Notes: generated by a model not told the origin, from the letters alone. Counted from the first letter of the stretch, positions 52,146 to 60,871 are shown. The stretch is 64,000 bases of DNA from Flavobacterium flavigenum (GCF_027111255.2 NZ_CP114285.2:4712001-4776000), one strand, 5' to 3'. Made by a program: numbers and translations.

Positions 52146-53165
52146 ATGGAAATAAATTTAATCAGCGATACTATTACCAAGCCTAGCTACGAAATGCTGC
52201 AGTATATGTTCAACGCTCATGTTGGCGACGATGTATACAGACAAGATCCGACGGTTATCGAATTAGAAACCAGGGTGGCTGAGTTTTTTGGAATGGAAGC
52301 TGGACTTTTTTTTCCTTCAGGAACTATGGCAAATCAAACCGCGATTAAACTCCATACCCAGCCCGGAGAACAATTAATTGCCGATAAATATGCGCATATT
52401 TATAATTATGAGGGCGGGGGCGTTTCTTTCAATAGTGGCGTTTCATGCTGCTTACTGGATGGTGACCGTGGTATGATAAATGCCGCACAGGTTGCTGGAG
52501 CCATAAATGACCCCGAGTTTTATCACAGTCCGTTAACGACTTTGGTTTGTGTAGAAAATACTACGAATAAAGGGGGCGGTGCCTGCTATGAATTAGACGA
52601 TTTAAGAGAGATAAAAAAAGTTTGTGACGCCAATAATTTGAAGTTTCATTTGGATGGCGCCAGAATTTGGAATGCCTTGGTCGCTAAAAGACAAAATCCG
52701 AAAGAATTTGGAGCGATTTTCGATACTATTTCAGTTTGTTTGTCAAAAGGTTTAGGGGCTCCGATAGGTTCTATTTTACTGGGAACCAAAGCAGATATTC
52801 ACAGGGCGTTAAGAATCAGGAAGATATTGGGAGGCGGGATGCGTCAGGTTGGTTATTTAGCCGCCGGAGGATTATATGCTTTAGCGCATAATATTGAACG
52901 AATGGCTGAAGATCATCGAAGAGCTAAGGAAATTGCATCAGTTTTAAAAACAAAACCATGGGTGGCTGCGATCGAGCCAGTTGAAACTAATATTTTGATT
53001 TTTTCATTGGCTGAAGGTTACAGTGATCAGCTTTTGATGGAAAAATTAAAACAGAAGAATATTTTAATAAGTTCAATGGGAAACAATAAACTTCGAATTG
53101 TTACTCATTTGGATTATAAAGAAGTTATGCACACTTATGTGATTGATACGCTTCAGAAGTTTTAA
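52146..53165 (+). CDS. ltaE: Low-specificity L-threonine aldolase
   Basis: A 339-residue PLP enzyme that splits threonine or allo-threonine to glycine and acetaldehyde. The N-terminus INLISDTITKPSYEM, the segment GDDVYRQDPTV, and the PLP Lys in SVCLSKGLGAPIGS (about residue 199) are typical. HLDGARIWNA holds the Asp that binds the PLP ring. It has its own promoter and ends in an inverted repeat. Confidence 0.93.
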   Translation: MEINLISDTITKPSYEMLQYMFNAHVGDDVYRQDPTVIELETRVAEFFGMEAGLFFPSGTMANQTAIKLHTQPGEQLIADKYAHIYNYEGGGVSFNSGVSCCLLDGDRGMINAAQVAGAINDPEFYHSPLTTLVCVENTTNKGGGACYELDDLREIKKVCDANNLKFHLDGARIWNALVAKRQNPKEFGAIFDTISVCLSKGLGAPIGSILLGTKADIHRALRIRKILGGGMRQVGYLAAGGLYALAHNIERMAEDHRRAKEIASVLKTKPWVAAIEPVETNILIFSLAEGYSDQLLMEKLKQKNILISSMGNNKLRIVTHLDYKEVMHTYVIDTLQKF

Positions 53166-53225
53166 AGTTAGAAGTTATTGGTTAAAGTTAAATGATTCAA
53201 AACTTTTAACTAATAACTTCTAAAC
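53166..53225. repeat. Inverted repeat between ltaE and ybaB
   Basis: AGTTAGAAGTTATT pairs with AATAACTTCTAAACT and inner GTTAAAGTT with AACTTTTAAC, making a long stem between the convergent genes. It may be both a terminator and one of the interspersed intergenic elements of this genome. Confidence 0.65.
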
Positions 53226-53237
53226 TCATATCTTTTA

Positions 53238-53558
53238 TTATTTAAAAAGATTATCCATTCCCGGAATCATCGGCATATCCATTTTTGCAACTGCATCAAG
53301 TTCTTGCTCGTTTACGCTTGTTGCTTTTTCGATAGCTTTATTCAGCGTTACAATTAAATAATCTTCTAACTGTTCTTTATCTTCAAGTAATGCATCATCG
53401 ATAGAAACTGTTTTTATTTTTCGGCTGGCTGTAATAGTAATTTTCAATAATCCGTCAGCGCTTTGTTCGTCTATTAAAACAGTATCCAGGCGTTTTTTTG
53501 TATCTTCAATTTTTTGCTGGGTTTCTTTAAGTTTGCCCATCATTCCCATTAAATCCAT
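53238..53558 (-). CDS. ybaB: YbaB/EbfC nucleoid-associated protein
   Basis: A 106-residue protein with start MDLMGMMGKLKETQQKIEDTKKRL and the central KITITASRKIKTVSIDDALL. YbaB dimers bind DNA and shape the nucleoid. In many bacteria the gene follows dnaX, but here it stands alone. A -7 box TAATTTTG lies on the minus strand at 53585-53592, about 26 nt before the start. Confidence 0.9.
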   Translation of the reverse strand: MDLMGMMGKLKETQQKIEDTKKRLDTVLIDEQSADGLLKITITASRKIKTVSIDDALLEDKEQLEDYLIVTLNKAIEKATSVNEQELDAVAKMDMPMIPGMDNLFK

Positions 53559-53704
53559 TTTTGCTTCTTTTAAATTATTTCATACAAAATTAGTATATTG
53601 CTATATGAAAACAATAGAATATTTTATGAAAAAATTAATTTCGTTCTGTTGCGATTGTGTTATTTTTGCTCTTTATATTTAAAAACTAATGCCTAATTAA
53701 ATAA

Positions 53705-55765
53705 ATGCTAAACGATATAGTAGCTCCAAAAGCAAAAGAAATTCCAAAATCATTAAAAAAACATAAAGAAACCCGCATCGATAATTATTTCTGGCTAAAT
53801 GACAGAGAGAATCCTGAAGTTATTGATTACCTGAATAAGGAAAACGATTATTATCAAAAAATGACTGTACATACGAAAGGTTTACAGGAATCTTTGTATG
53901 AAGAAATGAAAGCAAGAATTAAAGAAGATGATTCGTCTGTTCCTTACTTTTATAATGGTTATTATTATATTACCCGTTTTGAAACAGGACAGGATTATCC
54001 CATTTTCTCAAGAAAAAAAGGAAGTCTTTCTGCTGAAGAAGAGATTCTGTTCAATTGTAACGAATTGGCAAAAGGTCATGCGTATTTTAAATTAGGAGGC
54101 TTAAGTGTTAGTCCGGATAACAAATTTGCTACTTTTAGTATTGATATTGTAGGAAGAAGAATTTACACCATTCAGATTAAAAATTTGGAAACCGGAGAAA
54201 TCCTGCCCGAGAAAATCGAAAATGTAACCGGGGAATCGGTTTGGGCAAATGATAACAATACTATTTTCTATGTCAGACAAGACGAAGTAACCTTGCGGTC
54301 AGATAAAGTATTCAGGCATAAATTAAACTCAGATTCTGCAGCGGATGTTTTGGTTTTCAATGAAACTGATGATACATTTAATGTTTCGATAAGCAAAGAA
54401 AAATCCAGAAAATATATAGTGATTGGTTCAGGGAGTACTTTGACAACGGAATACAGAATTTTAAATTCTGATAATCCCGATGGTGAATTTGAAGTGTTCC
54501 AGAATCGTGTTCGTGGTTTGGAATATAGTATTTCTCATTACGAAGATTCATTTTATATTTTGACGAATAAAGACAAGGCGACGAATTTTAAGCTGATGAA
54601 AACGCCTGAAAACAGAACCGAAAAAAAATTCTGGAAAGATCTTATTCCACATCGTGAAGACGTTTTATTGGAAGATATTGAAATATTCAAAAATTACTTA
54701 GTAGTAGAAGAGCGTTCGAATGGATTAAATCACATCCGGATAATGCCATGGAATGGGGAGCCGGATTATTATTTGCCTTTTGGAAGTGAAACTTATAATG
54801 CCTATACTACAACCAACATTGATTTTGATACAGATGTATTGCGTTATAGCTACCAATCGCTAGCAACGCCGTCATCTGTAATTGATTTTAATATGAAAAC
54901 CAAAACCAAGGAAGTATTAAAAGAACAAGAGGTTTTAGGAGGAAAATTTGATAAAAACAATTACATCGAAGAAAGAGTCTGGGCAATTGCCAGAGATGGT
55001 GTGAAAATCCCTATTTCGATGGTTTACCGTAAAGGATTGGAGAAAGATGGTAAAAATCCGTTGCTGCTTTATGCATATGGATCTTATGGGATTACGATGG
55101 AAACCTATTTTTCTTCAACAAGGCTTTCTTTACTTGACCGCGGATTTGTGTACGCAATCGCTCATATAAGGGGAGGTGAAGACTTAGGAAGGCAATGGTA
55201 CGAAGATGGAAAACTGTTAAAAAAGAAAAATACCTTTACAGATTTCATTGATTGCTCTAAATTTGTAATAAACGAGAAATATACCTCTGCAAAACATTTG
55301 TATGCAGAGGGAGGCTCTGCAGGAGGACTTTTGATGGGAGTTATAGCGAATGAGGCACCGGAATTGTACAATGGGGTTATTGCTCAGGTTCCTTTTGTAG
55401 ATGTTGTGACAACTATGCTTGATGATAGTATTCCATTGACAACGGGGGAATATGACGAATGGGGCAACCCAAACAATAAAAAATATTATGATTATATGTT
55501 ATCCTATTCGCCGTATGATAATGTAAAAGAGCAAAAATATCCTAATATGTATGTCTCTACCGGATTACATGATTCTCAGGTTCAGTACTGGGAGCCTGCT
55601 AAATGGGTGGCAAAACTTAGAAATCTAAAAACAAACGATAATGTATTGTTTCTGGATACTAACATGGATGCTGGTCATGGAGGGGCTTCAGGACGTTTTC
55701 AGGCTTTAAAAGACTTGGCAAAGGAATTTAGTTTTTTATTAGATTTAGAGAAAATTCAAAGCTAA
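53705..55765 (+). CDS. ptrB: Prolyl oligopeptidase family serine peptidase (oligopeptidase B-like)
   Basis: A 686-residue S9A peptidase. Residues about 75-400 form the beta-propeller; the alpha/beta hydrolase follows. The Ser is in AEGGSAGGLLMG (about 538), the Asp in GLHDSQVQYWEP, and the His in DAGHGGASGR. EYDEWGNPN is typical of oligopeptidase B, which cuts after Arg or Lys in short peptides. No signal peptide is seen, so it is probably cytoplasmic, although flavobacterial members are sometimes periplasmic. Confidence 0.9.
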   Translation: MLNDIVAPKAKEIPKSLKKHKETRIDNYFWLNDRENPEVIDYLNKENDYYQKMTVHTKGLQESLYEEMKARIKEDDSSVPYFYNGYYYITRFETGQDYPIFSRKKGSLSAEEEILFNCNELAKGHAYFKLGGLSVSPDNKFATFSIDIVGRRIYTIQIKNLETGEILPEKIENVTGESVWANDNNTIFYVRQDEVTLRSDKVFRHKLNSDSAADVLVFNETDDTFNVSISKEKSRKYIVIGSGSTLTTEYRILNSDNPDGEFEVFQNRVRGLEYSISHYEDSFYILTNKDKATNFKLMKTPENRTEKKFWKDLIPHREDVLLEDIEIFKNYLVVEERSNGLNHIRIMPWNGEPDYYLPFGSETYNAYTTTNIDFDTDVLRYSYQSLATPSSVIDFNMKTKTKEVLKEQEVLGGKFDKNNYIEERVWAIARDGVKIPISMVYRKGLEKDGKNPLLLYAYGSYGITMETYFSSTRLSLLDRGFVYAIAHIRGGEDLGRQWYEDGKLLKKKNTFTDFIDCSKFVINEKYTSAKHLYAEGGSAGGLLMGVIANEAPELYNGVIAQVPFVDVVTTMLDDSIPLTTGEYDEWGNPNNKKYYDYMLSYSPYDNVKEQKYPNMYVSTGLHDSQVQYWEPAKWVAKLRNLKTNDNVLFLDTNMDAGHGGASGRFQALKDLAKEFSFLLDLEKIQS

Positions 55766-55780
55766 TTAGAAATTTTTTGT

Positions 55781-55788
55781 TAAATTTG
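55781..55788 (+). promoter_or_regulatory. -7 promoter box of the PLP gene at 55838
   Basis: TAAATTTG matches TAnnTTTG and is 49 nt before the ATG at 55838. Confidence 0.6.
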
Positions 55789-55837
55789 CAACCTATCGGG
55801 GTTATCAAAAAAATTACCCTTGATTAACTATTTTTTT

Positions 55838-56878
55838 ATGAAAGAAGAAATAAATGCTTATAATAATGTTTTAGAGTTAATAGGTAACACCCCACTTATT
55901 AAGCTAAATAAAGTCACCGAAGGGCTAGAAGGCAATTTCTACGCAAAGGTAGAAGCTTTTAATCCGGGACATTCGTCAAAAGATAGAATAGCATTATATA
56001 TCATTGAAGAAGCGGAGAGAAGAGGGATTTTGTCTCCAGGTGATACCATAATCGAAACAACATCCGGAAATACAGGTTTTAGTTTGGCTATGGTGAGCAT
56101 TATAAAAGGCTACAACTGCATATTGGCAGTAAGTTCAAAATCATCCAAAGATAAAATTGATATGCTGAGGAGTTTAGGGGCAAAAGTATATGTTTGCCCG
56201 GCTCACGTTTCAGCAGATGACGAAAGATCTTATTATAATGTTGCAAAACGTTTGCATGAAGAGACAAAAGGTTCTGTCTATATTAATCAGTATTTTAATC
56301 AGTTAAATATTGATGCACATTACAATACTACCGGGCCGGAAATCTGGCAGCAAACCAAAGGTCAGATTACACACTTAATTGCTTGTAGCGGAACAGGAGG
56401 AACAATCTCAGGGACTGCAAAATACTTGAAAGAGCAAAATCCAAATGTTAAAATCTTAGGTGTTGATGCTTTTGGATCGGTTTTGAAAAAATACCACGAA
56501 ACAAGAGAATTTGATACTAAAGAAATTTATCCGTACCGTATTGAAGGTTTAGGTAAAAATTTAATTCCTTCAGCAACTGATTTCGATATTATCGATAAGT
56601 TTATGAAAGTAACGGATGAAGAAAGTGCTCATACCGCAAGGGAAATTACACGTAAAGAAGGATTGTTTGTTGGGTATACTTCAGGTGCAGTAATGCAGGC
56701 TATTAAACAATACGCAGAAGAAGGTGAGTTTACTAAAGATAGTAATATTATCGCTATATTCCCTGATCATGGTTCTCGTTATATGAGCAAAGTATTTAGT
56801 GACGACTGGATGAATGAACAAGGATTCTTTGATAGCGTTAACGAAGAGGAAGCTCAAAAAATTGAATTTGTAAAGTAA
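55838..56878 (+). CDS. Cysteine synthase / cystathionine beta-synthase-like PLP enzyme
   Basis: From the ATG at 55838 the protein has 346 residues. It has the fold-type II core: LELIGNTPLIKL, PGHSSKDRIAL with the PLP Lys, TSGNTGFSLAM, and GTGGTISGTAKYL. Compared with the CysM of this window it has a C-terminal extension of about 45 residues and the longer DAFGSVLKKY and GLGKNLIP segments typical of cystathionine beta-synthase cores. No regulatory CBS domains are present. It might make cysteine or cystathionine; the sequence does not decide. A longer frame would need a TTG at 55820. Confidence 0.85.
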   Translation: MKEEINAYNNVLELIGNTPLIKLNKVTEGLEGNFYAKVEAFNPGHSSKDRIALYIIEEAERRGILSPGDTIIETTSGNTGFSLAMVSIIKGYNCILAVSSKSSKDKIDMLRSLGAKVYVCPAHVSADDERSYYNVAKRLHEETKGSVYINQYFNQLNIDAHYNTTGPEIWQQTKGQITHLIACSGTGGTISGTAKYLKEQNPNVKILGVDAFGSVLKKYHETREFDTKEIYPYRIEGLGKNLIPSATDFDIIDKFMKVTDEESAHTAREITRKEGLFVGYTSGAVMQAIKQYAEEGEFTKDSNIIAIFPDHGSRYMSKVFSDDWMNEQGFFDSVNEEEAQKIEFVK

Positions 56879-56910
56879 TAAAATAAATTACTTTTTAAGT
56901 ATACAAACAA

Positions 56911-56945
56911 AAAAACTCCGGATGTAAATCTGGAGTTTTTTTTTT
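56911..56945 (+). terminator. Terminator after the PLP gene
   Basis: AAAAACTCCGGAT and ATCTGGAGTTTTT (one G-T pair) form a stem with a short loop, followed by a long T run. It could also serve the convergent minus-strand gene. Confidence 0.85.
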
Positions 56946-56963
56946 GTTTGTATTGTATTTTAC

Positions 56964-58130
56964 TTATTTTCCTAAAAGTTCTAAAACTTTTGCTCTTAAT
57001 TCAGGGCCTCTTAAGTCTTGTGCAACGATCTTACCTGATGAATCAAGTATAAAGGTCGCAGGGATAGATTCAACGCCATATTGCTTTGCAATTGGTTCGT
57101 CCCAGAATTTCAAGTTAGAAACGTGTGTCCATGTTAAATTGTCTTTTGCAATGGCTTCTTTCCAAGCTGATGCTTCCTTATCTAGTGAAACACCAATTAT
57201 GTTTAACCCTTTTGAATGAAGTTCTTTGTAAATGGCTACCACATTAGGATTTTCTTTTCTGCATGGTCCGCACCATGAAGCCCAAAAATCTACAATTGTT
57301 ACTTTTCCTAAACTTTCTTTGAGCGATACTGTTTTACCTTCTGGATTAGGAGCTGAAAAATCTGACCTTCATTTAGCGCTGCCAACAGGAGGAGCAGATG
57401 CACCTACTGCAGGCAATTTCATTTGGCCAATTTTTTCTTTAATTGCTTTTCCTGGTTTAGTGTTTTTTAAAGACTCGTCTAAAGAGTTATATAATCCTTC
57501 TGTTTTTTTGAAATCAGAGCTTGGGTCATTGATTAGACTTTGAACAATTAAAACTGAAATAAATGATTTTGGATGTGTTTCAGCGTAAGCTGTATATTTC
57601 TTTTTAGATTCAGCCTGAACATCAGTTTGAATAGCCATATATTCTTTCATTAAGCCATTGATAACTGCTGTATCTTGTTTTTGTTGAGCAGTCTGCATAG
57701 CCTGAGTATTTTTTTTCTGAAAGTCAATTAGTTTTTTTTGAACTTTTGTGACATCTTCGTTGAATTTTACATACTCATCATTACTATAAGTTCCTGAAAT
57801 TTTTGATTTATGAATACTGTCTTTATCCACTTCAATTTTAATTTCACCTGTTTCTAAGATAAATGGAATCGGACCTTGTAAATCCTGAATTACTAAAGTG
57901 TGAAAAGCAGGTTCAGTAACTTTTCCTTTTATTTCAAATTTGCCATTTTCAACTTTTACAGTATCTAATGGTAAAACAGCCATTGTTGTTGGATCCTGCC
58001 CCTGAAGGATTATTGTTTTTCCGTTCTCAATTCCCTTTGCAGTTCCGGTAATAAGGAATTCTCCGTCTTTAACTTTGCTGCAAGAAATTATCGCTGCAGA
58101 AGCGGTAAGTAAAAAAAATATTTTTTTCAT
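56964..58130 (-). pseudogene. Thioredoxin-fold (TlpA-like) lipoprotein interrupted by in-frame TGA
   Basis: One frame of 389 codons holds a lipoprotein signal (MKKIFFLLTASAAIISC, lipidated Cys 17), a DUF4369-type domain, a helical linker, and an AhpC/TSA thioredoxin domain with WASWCGPC (CxxC at 57261-57272). It is broken at codon 254 by a TGA (57369-57371). The stop lies in a segment reading PVGSAK-stop-RS, wedged between GASAP and DFSAPNPEGK, which would otherwise join as a normal domain start. This is a 27-nt in-frame insertion (57363-57389). Intact relatives are periplasmic disulfide reductases. Sequence error, true inactivation or readthrough remain open. A -7 box TACTTTTG lies at 58165-58172 (minus). 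Confidence 0.75.
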
Positions 58131-58341
58131 TATAAAAAATTAATTAGTTAATTGATTTGCGCAACAAAAGTATTTAAAAATATAGAACATCAATAATTTT
58201 ACTACCTAAAATTTTGTTATAGTTTTTTTTATTTTAAAAGGCTTGTAGCTAAGTGTTTACTGGTTTCTGAAACGTGATAAAACAAATAATTCTTTCACTA
58301 TTCAGAATCAAATTAAACAATTTGGTATTTTTGAGCATAAA

Positions 58342-58369
58342 AAAAGCATTCTGTCATCAGAATGCTTTT
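58342..58369 (-). terminator. Terminator of the KTSC/J-domain gene
   Basis: AAAAGCATTCTG and CAGAATGCTTTT form a perfect 12-bp stem with a 4-nt loop and flanking A/T runs. Confidence 0.88.
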
Positions 58370-58390
58370 AAAATAATATATAATGGAATT

Positions 58391-58831
58391 TTATTCCTGA
58401 TTTGTTTTCTTTCTCCATGTAAAAGAGTTCAAAATGTGTCTTTTTGCAAATCTGGCAGGAGAATCTGCATTTACCATTTTTACATAAGTAGCTTTGGGAA
58501 CACTAATGTATTCGTAAACGCTTCCATTAGAAAAATCAATAATTAAACGCCCTTCCACAAATTTGAAATCTGTAATAGTACAAGTTGAAATTGTTTCTGT
58601 GTACTCAGGTAAGTTAATCTTAATGGTATCTGGATGTATGCTTACTAAAAAGTGGTAAGCTTCAATGATCGTTTTGCTTTTTTCTTCTGCAGCTTTTAAA
58701 CCAGCATCATCTCCCTGGAATTTGTCAGGGTGAGCTTCTTTCATCGCATTACGATAAATGGTTTTTAAATCTTTTAGCTCTACAGTTTTCTCTACGTTTA
58801 GTAACTTACGGTATTCAACTATTTTTTTCAT
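58391..58831 (-). CDS. J-domain protein with C-terminal KTSC domain
   Basis: A 146-residue protein. The N-terminal ~65 residues are a short J-domain with the HPDKF motif (34-38), which stimulates Hsp70 ATPase in the family. The C-terminal ~60 residues form a KTSC domain (FKFVEGRLIIDFSNGSVYEYISVP, then a segment ending in ARFAKRHILNSF). The KTSC domain is small and found alone or with nucleic-acid-linked proteins. A -7 box TACCTTTG at 58903-58910 (minus) precedes it. Confidence 0.85.
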   Translation of the reverse strand: MKKIVEYRKLLNVEKTVELKDLKTIYRNAMKEAHPDKFQGDDAGLKAAEEKSKTIIEAYHFLVSIHPDTIKINLPEYTETISTCTITDFKFVEGRLIIDFSNGSVYEYISVPKATYVKMVNADSPARFAKRHILNSFTWRKKTNQE

Positions 58832-59161
58832 AAATAAAAGGTAACTACTTGTCTATTAGTTTGAAATCGATATTAGTTAGTTCAAATCGACAAATTTTTT
58901 GCAAAGGTACACTTTTTTTTAACTTTTTAGTTTTCATCTAAAAAATATTCGGGAAAGTTGGTTTATTAAAATGTTAACTGTTATTGCTAGGTTGTTTTAA
59001 CTACAGGGAACGCTAAGGTTTTATAGTGTGACTTAATAAAAATGAAAAGTTCGCAAAGCTTTATCAATACAAAACTTTGCGAACATAATATTTAAATCCA
59101 ATGTAATAGCCATTTAAAATGTCTTACCTGTAACATGAAACAACGAAAACCTGAAACAAAA
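58832..59161. other. Intergenic stretch, 330 bp, with hairpin
   Basis: Holds the minus-strand -7 box of the J/KTSC gene at its left end, then no coding sequence. GTTCGCAAAG and CTTTGCGAAC at 59049-59084 form a 10-bp hairpin, possibly terminating the minus-strand gene at 59162 or belonging to a dispersed repeat. A CATGAAACAACGAAAACC-like motif near 59135 resembles spacer sequences beside msrB. Confidence 0.55.
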
Positions 59162-59407
59162 TTATTGCGGTTTATGGTTGGCTTTGTCGAAGTTTCTTGA
59201 TTTTTTAGGATATTGTTTATAGCTCATATCGCTTGGGTTTTCAATAATAGATTTTATTGTAATCCAATCACCCTCTTTAAATTTTGCCTGAACCATTTTG
59301 TAGTCTAAGAGATAGATACCGCAGAAATAATTATTGTTTTCATCTTTTTCGATAATACCTGTAAAAACTCCTTTTTGAGGCATTTTTTGTTGCGAATCTT
59401 TAGACAT
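59162..59407 (-). CDS. Conserved hypothetical small protein
   Basis: An 81-residue protein with start MSKDSQQKMPQKGVFTGIIE, a middle region of beta-strand character (FCGIYLLDYKMVQAKF) and a basic tail. Not recognised. It has a clear -7 box TACCTTTG on the minus strand (59434-59441) and is divergent from the next gene. Confidence 0.65.
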   Translation of the reverse strand: MSKDSQQKMPQKGVFTGIIEKDENNNYFCGIYLLDYKMVQAKFKEGDWITIKSIIENPSDMSYKQYPKKSRNFDKANHKPQ

Positions 59408-59478
59408 GATTTTTTATTTTGAAAATTAAGAAGCAAAGGTAAGAAATTAATGTTTTAGGCAGTTCGCTGTAATGTGCG

Positions 59479-59486
59479 TATATTTG
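59479..59486 (+). promoter_or_regulatory. -7 promoter box of the gene at 59490
   Basis: TATATTTG fits TAnnTTTG and ends only 3 nt before the ATG at 59490, so transcription would begin at or inside the start codon. This decides against the upstream ATG at 59472, which lies before the promoter. Confidence 0.65.
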
Positions 59487-59489
59487 CAT

Positions 59490-60032
59490 ATGCAGAAAAA
59501 TTATAAGCCACATCCTAATTCTTTTAAAAATACGTTCTGTGTTTTTAGGGAAGTGCTTCCAGATCAAATTGAAGGTTTGAAAAAGCAGTTCGAAAGTAAA
59601 GCAGGAAGTACTTACTATTACACTGAAGAAGGAATGTATCGTGTTTCGAACCACTGGGGAAGGCTCGCAAACAGCAAATGGCGTCTGATAGCCAGAAATC
59701 CTGAAACGGAATCTAAAACTAAAATTGGGTTTGCTAAATGGGAAGAATTTTATGCAGATAATCCACAGGAAAAATTGTATTATATTAAAGCTGATTTCGA
59801 AAACAATCTGGCGAATTATGAACACAAAAATAATCCGGAATATGATGGTAAAGCAGTTTTAAGGAACAGTTTTGAAACAACAAAAAGATTAAAGCAAATC
59901 AGGAATCTCCAGCAATTGACTTCGTGGGCAAAATATTTTGATTACGATGATATTGATGATTTGCGAAAAAAAATGATCAATGAATTAATTTTTACTGAGA
60001 AAACTTTAGAACAAATAAAAAGAGAAATATAA
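59490..60032 (+). CDS. Conserved hypothetical protein
   Basis: A 180-residue protein from the ATG at 59490 (MQKNYKPHPNSF). The middle has YRVSNHWGRLANSKWRL and FAKWEEFYADNPQEKLYYIK, typical of a family of uncharacterised Bacteroidetes proteins; no catalytic motif stands out. Its stop overlaps the ATG of the next small gene (TAATG), indicating an operon with translational coupling. Confidence 0.75.
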   Translation: MQKNYKPHPNSFKNTFCVFREVLPDQIEGLKKQFESKAGSTYYYTEEGMYRVSNHWGRLANSKWRLIARNPETESKTKIGFAKWEEFYADNPQEKLYYIKADFENNLANYEHKNNPEYDGKAVLRNSFETTKRLKQIRNLQQLTSWAKYFDYDDIDDLRKKMINELIFTEKTLEQIKREI

Positions 60033-60178
60033 TGGGACGCAATAACGAAAGAAACATTAAAAAACATAACGATAAATTGCATAAAACCCAGGCAAAAGCA
60101 AAACAAGCTGAAATTTTGCGTAAAGAAAAGCTGAAGGAAATCGTAAAGAAGTTTAACGAGAGTAAAAAAGAAGAATAA
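60032..60178 (+). CDS. Small lysine-rich helical protein, 48 residues
   Basis: ATG to TAA encodes a 48-residue peptide with start MGRNNERNIKKHND. It is very rich in Lys, Glu and Asn and lacks hydrophobic stretches; it is expected to be a charged helix. The ATG overlaps the stop of the preceding gene as TAATG, strong support for translation. A role in nucleic-acid or ribosome binding is possible from charge only. Confidence 0.65.
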   Translation: MGRNNERNIKKHNDKLHKTQAKAKQAEILRKEKLKEIVKKFNESKKEE

Positions 60179-60273
60179 TAAAAATAGTTTTAAGGTTTAG
60201 GTTTCACGTCGCAAGTTAACGTCATAATTTAAATCTGAAACTTTAGAATTTAAACCTGAAATAAAAAATTAAA

Positions 60274-60507
60274 ATGACAAATAAATTCGAAACGTTAAAG
60301 GCAAGTGTACAGGAAATTATTGATCTGATTGCTGCAGAAAATAACAGAGAAGCTAATAACAAACTGCTTGAAGTAAGTGAAGTTCTGGATGAAATGATTG
60401 ATTTTGCCGAGGAAGATGAAGAAGTGCGTGAAATAACCCGATATCAGGTTTTACTGAATCAGCTTCATGTAAAAATTAATGGAGAAGAACCAGTTGATGG
60501 AGAATAA
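60274..60507 (+). CDS. Conserved hypothetical acidic protein
   Basis: A 77-residue helical, acidic protein with start MTNKFETLKASVQEIIDLIA. Not recognised. Between it and the 48-residue gene lies a 95-bp spacer with AGGTTTAGGTTTCACG and AAACCTGAAAT, an intergenic repeat type also seen near 50.8 and 59.1 kb. Its 3' end overlaps the YchJ-like frame by 11 bp. Confidence 0.65.
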   Translation: MTNKFETLKASVQEIIDLIAAENNREANNKLLEVSEVLDEMIDFAEEDEEVREITRYQVLLNQLHVKINGEEPVDGE

Positions 60508-60871
60508 AACGTGTTTCTGTGATACAGGATTGCCTTTTGAGAAATGTTGCGGATTATAACTTAAAAATAATCAAAAAGCGCCAACAGCCCTGGCTTTGAT
60601 GCGCTCCAGATATTCGGCTTATGCCACTCATAATGCCGATTATCTTTTGGAAACCACTTATATTTCTGAAAGAAAACAGTACTCAAAAGCTGAAATTCTG
60701 AAATGGGCAACAAGTAATAAATGGCGCCAGCTTGAAATTTTATTTTATACGGAGAATAAAGTGGAGTTTAATGCCTATTTTTTGGATGAAAATCAAAAAT
60801 CGCAAATTCATCATGAGTTTTCAACTTTTAAATTCAAAAATGGTGAGTGGTTTTATCTGGACGGAATTTGA
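60497..60871 (+). pseudogene. YchJ/UPF0225-like SEC-C protein interrupted by in-frame TAA
   Basis: One frame of 125 codons reads MENKTCFCDTGLPFEKCCGL, then TAA at 60557-60559, then LKNNQKAPTALALMRSRYSA and on to the end. The N-terminal CxC...CC is a SEC-C zinc motif and ALMRSRYSAY is the hallmark of the YchJ family, so the two parts belong together. In relatives a Tyr commonly follows CCG nearby, and TAA is one change from TAC or TAT. A protein initiated downstream at the Met at 60599 would lack the zinc motif. It overlaps the preceding gene by 11 bp. Confidence 0.75.

Noticed and set aside
57363..57389. Selenocysteine at the TGA of the TlpA-like gene
   Set aside because: The TGA lies in a segment absent from the expected domain, not at a catalytic Cys, and no convincing SECIS-like hairpin follows it directly.
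57350..57400. Translational bypassing over the 27-nt insert, using the two GCTCCT copies
   Set aside because: The copies are not placed so that a simple hop restores the domain exactly, and no stimulatory hairpin is seen. Insertion or error is simpler.
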